From: Pseudevernia furfuracea
Lineage: Eukaryota > Ascomycota > Lecanoromycetes > Lecanorales > Parmeliaceae
DNA length: 64,000 nucleotides
Assembly (NCBI GenBank): GCA_022315425.1
Contig: JAIUPT010000008.1
Location: 434,001-498,000 of the forward strand
Reading direction: 5' to 3'
The position numbers and the translations under genes are program-made. A model generated the notes under the pieces. The model was not told the origin of the DNA and made no database searches. It was given only the letters and a program-made list of their open reading frames with translations. The stretch's first letter is position 1. Every line of letters begins with the position of its first letter. This document shows, in pieces, positions 30,661 through 41,938 of this stretch.

Positions 30661-32096
30661 TCGGACTTCGTGTCGTCGACGTTGGCGTTTCCAAAAAATT
30701 AAATTAAAATAAAATAAAATATAAAAAAAAAAAAAAAAATTCCTCTTCACGGTTGGGAAGCATCTGCGCGAAGAAAGAGGACAAAACCATACGGAGACGA
30801 CTTTGTTTCTTCTGTAGACTCAGGCCCTCTCCTACGGTTCCTCCCCGACTTCCGAAGGAAGGCGTAACGCTCGTCACCGCTGTGAATACGCCTGAGCATG
30901 GCTATCACCACAATGTCGAGGTTGAGATCTGTACGATAAAAACTGAACGCTTTGCTAAAGATCTCGCGGCCTTTTGCGTGTCTCCTTCGAGCTAATCTTC
31001 CCTGTCCCCATATAAACACGTCTGCAATAATCTCCCGCACAGCTCCTCCGGCGTGGAAGGTACGCAATTATCATCCGCGCAGACTGCGTGTTAGGTCCGC
31101 GATGACTTACTTGCCGATTGTCGGGCCTCGATGGCTTGAATAACGAGTCTGCACTGGGGGGAAGATAAGTATGGTAAGAGCTTGCCGAGTAGTATTCCAC
31201 GACATGATCCGTCTCTCCGTCCCTACTCTTGGTGTAGCTTATTTGACTGTCTTGCCTCTTGGATTGAAGGAATCATACAATTGACGTTTCCTTCCATCCA
31301 ATGTGCCCATTAGTTGCAGTCACACATCGCCAAGGTCATACAGTTCGGCAGTGTTGAAGATATTGGCGTGATGCTCTGTGGGCATCGAAAGAGTGGCGGA
31401 AAATTTCCAATTCCAACTCTGATGGGATTTTGCTACGGGGGAATTTAGCGCTCCAAAAGGACGGTGGTTGCAGCCGGGAGGGACTGCTCTGGGTGGTCCC
31501 TCTGTTTTTTTCTTGAGTTGGAATGAGATTGGAAGGTTTCTGGATTTGAATGTATATAACACCGTCGTTCTTTTGGTCGGGTTTCAGCACTGTCCTTTCG
31601 TGTCGAATTAAACGCATCGTTAAAGAACCCGAGTACTTTGAGTGGTTTGTTTTATCGACTTTGGCCTTCAATGTACATGTTTCGTAAATCAAGCTCGCCA
31701 AGCCCACCTTTCTGTGAAAGTCCAAACTCCGCACCTTTGAGAAAGTGCTGGTACTGAGAATTTTAGACTGCAAGGCCCACCGTTTCCCTAACCAAGATAT
31801 CCTCTTCTGGAGGCGAAGCCGACACAAAAGCATTTCTTGCTCCTAGTAGTCCTGTACTAGTACATGGCAGCACAGCACTTCCGGTTGGGGTAGCGAACGT
31901 GCGCAAGATCTGCCGACGATTCTGATAGTGGTTTTGTCTCCTGTATGTAGGTGACTGTGAGAGCTATGCAGGAGCGATAAAAAAGATGATTAGAGAGTTG
32001 ATGATAGTGTACTAGTACACCACCAAACCCGCTATGCATCAGAACGATTGGAAACAAGCAAGTCTTTGTTTGCAAGCCCTGCATTTGTACCGTACC
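30661..32096. other. Spacer, 1.4 kb, with poly-A tract and palindromes
   Basis: It contains an A17 run (30723-30739) preceded by AT-only sequence, minus-strand ORFs (31067-30747 and 31200-30955) that could be 5' exons of the frameshifted gene but could not be joined in phase, and two copies of a GTACTAGTAC-centred palindrome (31853-31864 and 32007-32020). A further minus-strand ORF (31833-31336) has no domain. Confidence 0.4.
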
Positions 32097-33692
32097 CTAT
32101 GGTCTTTGCTTAGCTTTCTTTTCTGCCCGTCTTTGCAGTCTCTCCTTCCTCTCTTGCTCCTTAGTCTCTTGCTCCTGTCGTCTTTCGAACACCGCCTGCG
32201 CCGATTCTCGTTGCATCTCAGCCTCCCGCGTAATTTCTCGTTTCCTCTTTTCCTCATAAACCTTTGCATGCCTCTTCTCTCCAGCTGTTAACCTATCCTT
32301 CGGAGACTGCTGTCTAGACTTGGGCGAGAATTGCTCTCCAAGTTTCATGATATCTGACACTGCACCTTTGATATTTCCAAATATTCCTTTCGGGGTGCCT
32401 GGAGTTGATGGAGCACTCGACGCTGCTTGATATTGATTCAGAGTCCCAGTATACGTTTGGGATTGCGGTTTTGGTGCTGCTAGCTCGGGCAACGGTTGAA
32501 TGCCAACGAGATTCCGAAACCAAGCATTCCTGAACGATGCAATCTGTGCGTTCGATATCGAAGCTGAGATGAAAAAGGTTAATTGCAAACCAGCAGGCCA
32601 CCAAATCATAATGATTCCGGTGAACAGGGGGATCACGTAGAGAAATATCCGTCGCGTGATTGGACTGAGGAGCTCGCTGTTACCAGTCTCCCCTCCTTTC
32701 TAAATTCGCGTTAGTCAATGCGTCTGTCATCATTTGAGCATGAAGGCTAAGTACCTTGAATGTAAGATAGAATGCCGCAGCCGTCGCAATAGGTAGAATA
32801 TAATAGGGATCCGGTTGGGTCAGATCAGATATCCACAGCAGTCCTCCAGTGTCAAACCCAGGTACGGGTAGGTTTGCCATGCCTCTCATGAGCCGAAAAG
32901 TACCATATCCAATAGGCACTTGCAAGAAAGGCGCGAACGATTTCCATAAAACTATACCAGCGCTTTTGTGTAAAGCACTCCGTTCTAACCAAGCTGCCTG
33001 ATAGGCCTTCCGGTCATTTTCAGCCTGCGCGGCTTTCATCCGCGCGTTGATGGGTTCTTCTAAAGGCTTAATAAGTTGACGTCGAGCGCTAGAGTCGGTA
33101 GCATCAATGTAGAACTTCAGGAGCACAGCTCGAATAATCAACATTGATATACCGATCGACGCCCACCAAGGTGTACCAAGATAGACATAGACATGTTCCA
33201 GCAGGGTTTCCATAAAGGCCGTTGGACCCCAGCCGTAGTCAAGACCCAACTCTTTCAGGAAACCGATGTAATCGTAGACAGGTGGAGGTAGTGAAGAGGC
33301 CACCTCGTCGAGCGAGCTTGGTAGGAAGTCCTCCCCCGCTGGAGGGGAGGTTTGGGGGGGGGGAACATAGTCGGATTGGACCTCAGCGACAGGCGGAGGA
33401 GTTGGGTTCGTCGAGGCGAATCGGAAATTGCCGTTGAGGCGTTGTGACGGCCATTGGCGCAATTGCCATGATTTCGACGGCCGTATTAAGGGTTTTATAA
33501 TAAGTTCATGCCTCGAGGTGGCTCCAGCAAAAGCGGAATAAAACTACGTGGACTTGTCAGTAGATGTTCAAAAGAAGGGTAGAAAGCTGTAAAATTTGGT
33601 ACTTTCTGGCCAGGCCTTGGGGAGCTTGCCGAGGCTATACTGCTATTCGTGAAGCGGTGGCCAAACCTTTGAAGGCAGCGAGCTTGTATCAT
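32097..33692 (-). CDS. OXA1: Mitochondrial inner-membrane insertase Oxa1, 493 aa
   Basis: Three exons: 33603-33692, 32755-33543 and 32097-32699, with GT-AG introns of 59 and 55 nt that show CTGAC and CTAAC branch-like motifs; both junctions are phase 0 (PGQK/FYSAFAGATS and YLTFK/KGGETGNSEL). Oxa1/YidC/Alb3 family: it inserts mitochondrially made and some imported proteins into the inner membrane. An Arg-rich, Ser-rich presequence-like N-terminus is followed by a Pro-rich stretch, the first membrane segment and the PLEEPINARMKAAQAENDRK loop, three more hydrophobic segments (including LPIATAAAFYLTFK), and IIMIWWPAGLQLTFFISAS as the last. The C-terminal 120 residues are highly charged and basic, ending KKAKQRP, as expected for the matrix tail that binds mitoribosomes. 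Length fits fungal Oxa1. Confidence 0.92.
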
Positions 33693-35813
33693 GCTTGGCT
33701 TGAAGGTTGAAGAAAATTCGTGAGGAATCCGCCAGTCTCGCGGAATCTTGATCAGGAAGGTCTGCCGAGATATATCCTGGCGGAACTAGAAAGCCGAGTC
33801 TACAGATTCACAACTTTCCGAACCTCCATATTGAAACAGCTATTTGCTAAGCCATAATACTGTTGGTTGTCCAGCCATGATGATAGATCATCAAGATCCA
33901 TACGCGTAAGTACATACGCTTGGATTTCAGACGATCACATGCAAATTCTCCTCGCATTGTCAACTTTATTTGCTCAGACGTTTCGTTATCTTCCGTTAGT
34001 AATAATGCCCGTTTCCTCCTCGCTGTCCTGTACATAAAATACCTCCGACCCCCTCATTCACAAGTCAAGGAAAAGGACCAGGGGTTGTCAACACCATGTC
34101 AAGACGACCCTGTTAATTTCCCACTCAATCCCCCAGCCGATATTATCAAAAGTCTTATGTTACGAGTGTATCGTAAGCTTCTTCCCATCCTGCTAGACCT
34201 CCTTGCCGCCAATGCTGCACCCGTGGCATTGCAAATAGGTTTTTCATGGGTTTCACACCAAGAATGAATGTAGTAGGTGGTGGCGAGCACTGTTACCCAA
34301 CAATGCTGCCGCAGTCCATTTTGTAAATGCTTGTGTGTCATTGTGGTCTAACACAAGAATAATTTCAACACAGCGTCTCTATGGATAGAATCCAGAAACA
34401 CAATAAGGCTCTCTAAGTATAGATCTGGAGCAAGAAATGCAAACGTACGCCAGCCACTACACGTTCTTAAGCCTCTCTCCCAACTGAAACTCAACCACAC
34501 AGCATATAATCACCGGTTTTGTGATCAGACTTCACGAGATCGATTCTCTGTCAAGGCAACCCAGCAGCTTCTTACATTTTAACGATTTACGCTTTTTTTG
34601 CACTAGCAGTAGCTGACACAACGATCGATTAGGTTGAAAGTGACTAGGTAGCGGCATTTGATTGAAAATTGGAGCGCCGGAACCGCGAAACGCGAAATCG
34701 TTGGTGGTAAAACTTGTACCAACGCCCATGGCTCATAACAAGTGTCCATATGCTGCATGCAAACCTAGGCGAATGAGTCATACCGCGCTACGCGGCAGCC
34801 TCTCGATTGGTTTTATAAAGTGGATGGCTCACTTGCCAAATTGTGGTGCCTCCGTCAACTGCCACGTACTAGAGAACCCTCTTTCCACTGGAAACAGAAT
34901 CTGTCCATCGAACTCCCCTTTTTTACCCAATACTACCGCGATCGGGAAATTTGGAATTGGTGACTCGATGCATGGGGTTTTTGGGACTAGGGCAAACTCG
35001 TTGGTGAATCAAGAGCGTGCACGGATGGCAAAGCTTCGGGAGGAATAGAGCTGGCATAGATTGCGTTGACTTCTGTTCTCGGAATATTTGGGTCATGGTG
35101 ACGTTGATAGGCTGCGGTGGAGCAGTAATGATTGGGTCATTGGGGTATCGCTGCTCAGGGAGGTCGTGGGCCTGGCATCATCGATCGTACGCGTTCTGAA
35201 CAAAGCTTATCTAATTGTGCTCTCGATTTTTCGCCTTTCTTGACCCGTGTCGCACTTATACGTGACCAGCGATGCTTCTATTCAGTTTGAAACTCTTCCA
35301 GTCTGACACATCAATACGCAAACTGCTCGCACTCTTCAACCCTCTTCAAGCAGCAAACCCAGCTTTTGTACAACAACTGACTATCGAGGTGCTCAATCAC
35401 ACGTCCATCAGCGAAGCGCAGATACCAATAACCCAAACAGCAGAAATAATTATATCTCTCATAGAAAAATCCCCGAGCTTCGCGGATAACATCGCCCTTG
35501 AATTACCTCCACAGTCGAAGAAAGAGACCCAATCAAGGATGGGTAGCGCAAGAATTCTTCACGACCGAACGCAAAAATATACTTCTGAAACAGGTGCATG
35601 TACACTGGTGGATGGAAGATGTACGGAAGCAGCCTCAGGCCTGAACGGGCTTGATATATAACATTGGAGAGTCGCATTGCATCTGCGAGTACCTGTTTCG
35701 CCAACCCGACGCCAAGTATTGCCTTTCAAATCCTTATATGGAGCGCCGTATGTGCAGCCAATTTTGGTCTATGAGAAGTGGTGATTGACATCCGTTCACT
35801 ACTTGTATTGTTT
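33693..35813. other. Gene-poor stretch, 2.1 kb
   Basis: Only weak ORFs. The best is 35272-35661 (+, ATG start, 129 codons), which has moderately protein-like sequence (NPLQAANPAFVQQLTIEVLN, AEIIISLIEKSPSFADNIAL) and could be a small gene or relic; no domain is recognised. The ORF at 34662-35048 (+) starts with TTG and has random-like composition. Confidence 0.4.
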
Positions 35814-36340
35814 TCACTCCAGAGATGTCATGACATCCAACTCCTGCTCCCGCCGTATCCTCTCTGATGGATCATCTCGTATCTCAATACCCGGTCCCAC
35901 CGATCTCGAACTCCGTCCGCTGGGGAAAATCTGATGCAATCGATCGTCAGCACAAGCCAGGGAAGAGAGAAACAAGCTTAAAGGCGCCAGAACCATATCG
36001 GCAGCAGCTATCCAAGCTACCAGTCTACTATTATAATAAATCAGCTAATAATTGTAGTGAGTACCTTCGTTCCTGACCACCCAAGCCTGAAAGCAGCTTC
36101 ATGGGCCAATAATTCTCCAAATCCCAGCATCAGCCCATTGACGAATGGTAGAAGTACATTGATCGCTGCACCCCGTAAGAGCCCCCATATCGTAGGCGGC
36201 GAGTACAATATCATGGGTGAACTTGAGGAGGATGGTGGGGAGGGCGAGAGCTCGTTTTGGGAGGAAGAGTAATTCTCGCTGTCGGAGGGGATGGTGGCAG
36301 AGGATGCAGTCAAGTCTGGCCGCGGTCGTTCTTCTGCCAT
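35814..36340 (-). CDS. MIM1: Mitochondrial import protein Mim1 / TOM13 family, 130 aa
   Basis: Two exons: 36065-36340 and 35814-35930, joined in phase 0 across a 134-nt GT-AG intron. The central segment TIWGLLRGAAINVLLPFVNG, then LMLGFGELLAHEAAFRLGW, is the single membrane span and following amphipathic region typical of the TOM13 family. After splicing, the tail reads IFPSGRSSRSVGPGIEIRDD and ends EQELDVMTSLE, consistent with fungal family members; this match is why the longer intron was chosen over a nearer acceptor. Mim1 is an outer-membrane protein that assembles the TOM complex and inserts alpha-helical outer-membrane proteins. The N-terminal 45 residues are Ser/Pro-rich and cytosolic. 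It is divergent from the p47 gene. Confidence 0.87.
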
Positions 36341-36641
36341 GGTGACAGAAAGAATGAGATCTTGAAGGAATGCCGGCGCAGAAATTATTCCTCGAATGTC
36401 ACCTGGCCATTGCTGTGGGGAAACGATGGTACCCTTGGTATTGGGAGACCAGAATATGTCACATATCCGGCAAACCTTCTCCAGGAATCAAAAAGTCTTG
36501 GCATCAGGTATCCGTTACTCTACACTCTACTCTACTTTATAAAGTCGGTAGAACTTAGAACTCGTGATAAAACTTCCCACAACCAACGATCTGCTTCTCA
36601 CTTCCTTTGCGCTTCATATTCCCTGACATCCATTCAATATT
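36341..36641. promoter_or_regulatory. Shared divergent promoter region, MIM1 / p47
   Basis: These 301 bases separate two divergent start codons. A TATA-like CTTTATAAAG (36535-36544) lies about 100 bases before the p47 ATG. No comparable element is obvious for MIM1. Confidence 0.45.
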
Positions 36642-37991
36642 ATGGCGGAAGGACAACTTGATCACGATGCATTGATCTCAGAGTTCGTGGGTTTGGCTGG
36701 AGTGACACCACAAGTGGTAATTTCCTGCATGGCTTCTTTCCGTGCCAGGAGCTTTATGCTAACATAGTCGAACGACAGGCTCAAGAATACCTCGCCAACA
36801 GCTCTTGGGAACTAGAATCTGCAGTCACTGAATACTTCAACCGCCCCGAGGGAACAGAGGAAAACGTTCAAGCTCCAGAGGTTCCAGCAGCAACACCATC
36901 AGCTCCACAACCTATACCAACCTCTTCCAGCATGCCTCCGCCCCCGTCTGCGACCCAGGCACCGAAGAAAAACTTTGCTACACTTGGAGACCTAAGTGGA
37001 GGCGGGGGATCTAGCCACGCAGGCCACGGTCACGGCGACAATGACGACGACGATGACGACGACGACGACTTTGAGCCGAGCGATGATGATAATCCAGATC
37101 TGTATACAGGAGGTGAGAAGTCTGGCTTAGCGGTGGAGAACCCCAGTACAGCAGAAAAGCTCAGGAAGAAGATCATCAAGAAAGCACAGAAGTAGGTCGC
37201 ACCCCAAGCCGCCGTTCTCTACATACTAATAATACCCTGCCAGGAACACTCCCAGACCGGGTGGAGATGACCCACGCGGCCCAAGCTCTCGGTTCACTGG
37301 TACTGCGCACACCCTTGGTGGCGACGACACCCCAAGCCAAACCATCGAAGACCCTAACGCATCTCGACCCCAACGCGCACCACCAGTTGAGCGCCGTCTC
37401 CACTTCTGGGCCGATGGATTTTCAGTCGATGACGGCCCACTTTACCGTTCAAATGATCCAGCGAACGCCACCATCCTCGCTCAGATCAAGACAGGCCGCG
37501 CCCCACTTGCAATACTAAATGTCCAGGCGGGCCAAGAGGTCGATGTGAAACTAGAGCAACACTCAGAGAAATACGTACAGCCAAAGAAGAAGTACACACC
37601 TTTCAGTAGCGGGGGCCAGAGACTGGGTAGTCCAACACCTGGAGTATCAAGTAGGACAGCAGAACCAGCACCTACGCCAGGACCGGCCGCTACTCCAGCA
37701 GTCGCAGCTACGACACAAGCAGCAGCAGCAGTTGACGTGAACGAGTCACAGCCTACCCTCTCATTACAAATACGGTTAGGAGATGGTACACGTCTCCCTG
37801 CACGCTTCAATACTACGCACACCATCGGCGACGTCTACTCTTTCGTTACTGCATCCAACCAGCAGAGCCAGACTCGCTCCTGGGTGCTCATGACCACATT
37901 CCCAAGCAAGGAGCTGAGCGACAAAAGTCAAGTACTGGGTGATTTGTCAGAGTTCAAGAGAGGTGGAGTTGTGGTTCAAAAATGGTCATAG
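36642..37991 (+). CDS. SHP1: Cdc48 cofactor p47/Shp1 (UBA-SEP-UBX), 411 aa
   Basis: Three exons: 36642-36716, 36779-37191 and 37244-37991; introns of 62 and 52 nt are GT-AG, the second with TACTAAT before the acceptor. A UBA-like domain spans residues 1-47 (LISEFVGLAGVTPQV spliced to AQEYLANSSWELESAVTEYF). A Pro-rich linker and a poly-Asp stretch follow, then an SHP-type Cdc48-binding motif (RFTGTAHTLGG, about 180-190), a SEP domain from about 215 (LHFWADGFSVDDGPLYRSND), and a C-terminal UBX domain (about 332-411) with FPSKELSD in the Cdc48-binding loop position. p47/Shp1 recruits the AAA ATPase Cdc48/p97 to ubiquitinated substrates for membrane fusion, protein phosphatase 1 regulation and degradation. 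All three domains are intact. Confidence 0.93.
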
Positions 37992-38234
37992 ATTGTGTGA
38001 TAGCATTGCATAGCTGGCGTTCAAAGAGGGCGGCTCAGATGATAGACAAATGCTGTTGTGCCATATGGAAAAGGAGAAGCATCTCCACGATCATGAATGG
38101 ATGCATAGCCAGCTCCAATTTCCCAACCTCGAGATAGACATGATGATGGAGGAATAATGATATGATATACGATTGACTTGTGACAAAGCCGTTACAATGC
38201 TTCAATGAACTCAAAATGCCGGAAACGATACCCA

Positions 38235-39385
38235 TCAGATGGTTTTGTTACTCCTCCCTTCCACAATGTCGACTAGCTGCTTCGTAATGCCCTCAAATAC
38301 CCCACAAAGCGAGCAACTCCTGTATCTATCAACCAGCAGCCCTCCTTCCGTGCTATCCTTACCGGTCCCCAGGGCCCAGGATTCCGCCCTACCCACTTCA
38401 CTCTCTTGCTCCCCCTTGTCCTCCCCTTCTTCTTGCCCCTCCCCACTATTCTCAACAACCCCATACCTCGGCCTCTTCGCCTCCTCCACCAAAACCCCCC
38501 ATTGCCTATCCACCGGTACGGCCCCCAAAAACGGCACCTCAAAACTCCCCGCCATAACCTCCCCACCCCCCTTTCCAAACAGATTCGCCCTCTCCCCACA
38601 ACACTCACACACGTACCCGCTCATATTCTCCACGACCCCCAAAACCTCCACCCCCACCTTCCTACAGAAATTGACCTCCTTTCTCACATCACTGATCGCT
38701 ACGGCTTGCGGCGTTGTTACGATGACCGCGCCCGCGAGTTGACCGGGCAGGGACTTCAATTGCAGGGTTTCGGCGAGGGAGATGTGTTCGTCCGACGTGC
38801 CGGGCGGGGTGTCGATTAGCAGGTAATCGGTTGGCGGCCAGAGGACGTCGGTGAGGAATTGGCGGACCATAGCCGTCTTTTTTGGGCCGCGCCAGACGAT
38901 GGCGGAGGAGCGGGAGGGGAGGAGGAGGGCGAGGGATATGGCGTGTAGGGATCCCATCTTAGTGCCTTCGTTTACCGTCGCCGCATGTCCGTTTGTTGAT
39001 ACTTCTTCGATCGATGGTGGTGATGGTGCTGCGTCGTCACGTTGCGTCTGTGTTTCGGACGTTGAAAGGACAGGCACAGGAGGTAGGGTCTGCGAAGCGT
39101 GGACTTCGCACGGTAGCCATCCACCGGGACCTTGGGTTATCTTTGCATTTTCGAGACCGAGGAGGCGTGGTATGGAGGGGCCTGTCAGGTCGATGTCTAG
39201 GATACCGACGGAGTGGCCAGCGAGCGATAATGAGAGTGCGAGTTGGGTCGTTATGGAGGATTTGCCGACGCCGCCTTTGCCTGAGAGGACCTGTGATTTG
39301 TGAGTAACGAAGTGGTTGTGCGGGGAAATGGGGCGGACAGGGCGAGGCTTACGAGCACGATGTGCTTGACATTGTCGAGGGACAT
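38235..39385 (-). CDS. CFD1: Cytosolic Fe-S cluster assembly factor Cfd1 (NUBP2), 362 aa
   Basis: Two exons: 39353-39385 (11 codons, MSLDNVKHIVL) and 38235-39290; the 62-nt intron joins directly to VLSGKGGVGKSSITTQLALS, the deviant Walker A of the ParA/Mrp family. Further signatures are ILDIDLTGPSIPRLL, VWRGPKKTAMVRQFLTDVLW, LLIDTPPGTSDEHISLAETL and MSGYVCECCGERANLFGKGG, whose C-x2-C bridges the Fe-S cluster. The N-terminal four-Cys extension of Nbp35 is absent, so this is Cfd1, the partner that forms the Cfd1-Nbp35 scaffold of the cytosolic iron-sulfur assembly pathway. Compared with usual members there is an acidic insertion (VVENSGEGQEEGEDKGEQES) and an expanded linker after the Walker A domain. 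It converges with the p47 gene (243 bases). Confidence 0.92.
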
Positions 39386-39804
39386 TCCTCTTTCTGGATA
39401 AGACTTGTATTTGGTATGAACATGATTATACTCAACTGCCACGGTACAGGGCCCGAAATTTGGGATTACTTATCAAGACATCAAACGCTACGTCACGTGA
39501 GTGCCGGGTAGCAAAGGTGAGCTCAACTTGATCAAATTCGCATTGTCAGGTGTTTGAATGATGTGTTGTGATTCCTTCTTTCACATTGAAAAATTAAAAT
39601 AAATGCCATTGCTCGAGTCTCATACTTACATGCATGAATCTTGGATATAAACTCCTATTCACCTATCGAGTTGACTGATAGTTGGCATGCTCTTCGCCTG
39701 CCTAGTGGCAAGGTTTGCTGTCCTGATGTTTACTTGATAATCTTCCGTTTCTATGTCTTTGCAAGGTGCCTGAACTCCTCTCAGGGATTTAGACCAGAGT
39801 CGAT
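39386..39804. other. Intergenic spacer, 0.42 kb
   Basis: CFD1 promoter side. AT-rich; no ORF or specific element supported. Confidence 0.4.
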
Positions 39805-40502
39805 TCATGGGATCCTATGACTTCGCCTAAGATTGTGTTCATCTTCACGAGATGAGTCCTCTTCTTGATAAAAAGGCTGGCTGGGACAAGCATTCGCCCG
39901 AAGACCATTGTCTGTGTTGTTAAAAAATCGTGATCTAGAGGAGCGATCTAGTTGGTGCGGCGAGTTTTCAAAAATAGGGGCGGGTAATACAAATGGGGTC
40001 CCAATCTTGCCGAGTGGTGAGTTCGTCGTGGCTGGTTTTGGAGAGATCTTTTCGTCACCACTTTCTGACTGCGAAGCTGAGCCAGCAGCTCGTGCTTCTA
40101 TAGGAACAGCGGCGGAGGCAGTGTTTCGGGAAAAAAGCGACGGGTTTTGGCCGACGAATGTTGAAGCAGATTGGGAGAGCGGAGTGTTGCCAAGGGTCAT
40201 CTTGGAAAAATATTGGAAATTACTCCTAGATTGCCATCGCCAGCCATGCATCTCAAGAAGTGTACGTACAATTCGTTGAGGTTTACTCCTCGGAAACCAC
40301 AACCTAGAAGAGGGCAAGTAGTGTCTTTCATGAGCTTTCTGAGCCATTCGTCGTCCTTCGCTGGTTCTTTTCCTGTATATGTCTTTGTAACATGCTCCCG
40401 AAAGCTATCTAGGGTGTGATATTTGCGTCTGCGGCTGCTGCTTGGACACATGGTTGTTCCTCCTTTGCCAGGTAGGAAGAATTGCGTCTCTGGCAATGGC
40501 AT
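39805..40502 (-). pseudogene. Zinc-finger-like gene, copy A, with frameshift
   Basis: From ATG 40502 the frame reads a basic Cys/His-containing region (TTMCPSSSRRRKYHTLDSF), then EWLRKLMKDTTCPLLGCGFR and NLNELYVHF, where the frame is lost. The frame shifted by one continues with LEMHGWRWQSRSNFQYFSKM and runs to 39805 as a Ser/Pro-rich tail. Combined, the pieces form C-x4-C-x12-H-x4-H followed by GWxW, the same spacing as copy B at 41.9-42.9 kb. One base appears to be missing near 40255-40257. A very short intron (about 44 nt, GTACGT to ATCTAG) could also be drawn but would delete the conserved His and GWRW. Function unknown; the Cys/His spacing suggests a nucleic-acid or protein-binding zinc finger. 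Confidence 0.5.
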
Positions 40503-41938
40503 ACCTAAACAGTGTAGAGATTCTCACTGAGTCCAGATCAATCGTCCAGGGTGTTGGGAAAAAGTCCCACGGGCGAGCGTCTTACCAAGCTGTTTGAAGT
40601 CTGAGAAAGAGGTACAACGAACAGTTCTTAAATACGTTGAAGTGACTCCTGTCTTATACAATTTGCCTGACCCATTTTTTCCGAGCTGATAAATCATCCG
40701 GAGCAGAACTCTTTCACAAAGCACGTTGAACGAACATAGCTTTCGAATTCGCCATAAGTTGCATGCTCGCTCAGATCCCTCCTCTACATGCCTGTTGAGG
40801 CAATCAGGCAGAGCCGAAGACGCCGGTATGCAAAACACGATCGGAGCACCATTAGCTTTCAGGCCCGAAGAGTGTTTACATTACTGGAGCTATCATTGCT
40901 AGCCAGACTATTCATGAAATTCGAAGCTCAATGCATGTTTACTTGCATTAAGAGATCGTTCAACATCCGGACGGAAGCAAATAATCACTAGTTCGGGGCT
41001 TGGACTTTTCGACGCTGACTTGACAGTGGATCTTTGGATGCAAATATACGACTAGCAGCATTTAAATTAACTGCGCTTGTCTGATTGAACAGTATCAAGC
41101 ATAAACCTACGCTCGAAGATGAGCATCAGGGCGGCACTGAAGTCAGAGAGATCAGAGTTCATTTAATGCAGCTCAAGAACTCTCCCATCATTCGCAGTAG
41201 ACGCCGCTGTTATGTTTCCTTCTAGCTAACGAGTCATTTTGAGCTATCGCCCCAACGTAAAATGTTTTTCTGTTGTAGGATTTTACTTTATGTTGTATTA
41301 TCTATGGGTCACAGGGTGTCAAACCCTGCAAGCTGTCGCGCAAATCGCGCCTACCGAACACTTACGGGTATTGTGGGACGTCTGACAATCGCACGACTTC
41401 AACGGCAGAACCCTCACGCCAATGATAATGATATTCGACGTGTATTGTTTCATAATACTCAATGAGCTGAACCCAAATGCATTCCACTTGAATACTGGTC
41501 CCGAGAAAGGACTGACAGCTACAAATGTAGTCGATCAACCGGGTATTGTTCTTGCGAGACGTGTAGGACAGGCGTTGAGGCCAATTTCGGACACGGACAA
41601 GATCGGGGATGTCCATCTAAGTATCCCATCACGGAGCTCTACGGGAGATTTCCGGAATCCAACTTGCTCGAAGCAAGAGAATGCTGGTTCCGATCGGATT
41701 ATCGACTCAGTGAGCATGTCAGTGTAGGCTTTCAGGGGTTCCCGCACGCAACACATAAGACGTCATGCACTGACCTCGAACTGTGTCTTCAGTTTGAGCT
41801 CACTGAAGGTACAATGCTACTCAACGGAGGGAAGCTTGTCAAATATGTCGGCCCTACATTTCTACGAAAATTTACTACGAAAATCATTATCTGGATAATT
41901 GTCCGGGCACTTTATTCAAATGTCCGGTCAATACGTGA
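40503..41938. other. Spacer between the divergent zinc-finger copies, 1.4 kb
   Basis: No independent gene is supported. ORFs at 41422-41727 and 41664-41960 (+) are open but not recognisable. The last 60 bases (about 41874-41935) encode, in the frame of copy B, sequence that aligns with copy A upstream of an in-frame TGA (41936-41938). Confidence 0.4.

Noticed and set aside
34662..35048. Plus-strand ORF of 128 codons
   Set aside because: Starts at TTG only; no coherent composition.
38406..39307. Plus-strand ORFs opposite CFD1
   Set aside because: Shadow frames of a certain gene; Pro/His/Thr-rich because of antisense codon bias.
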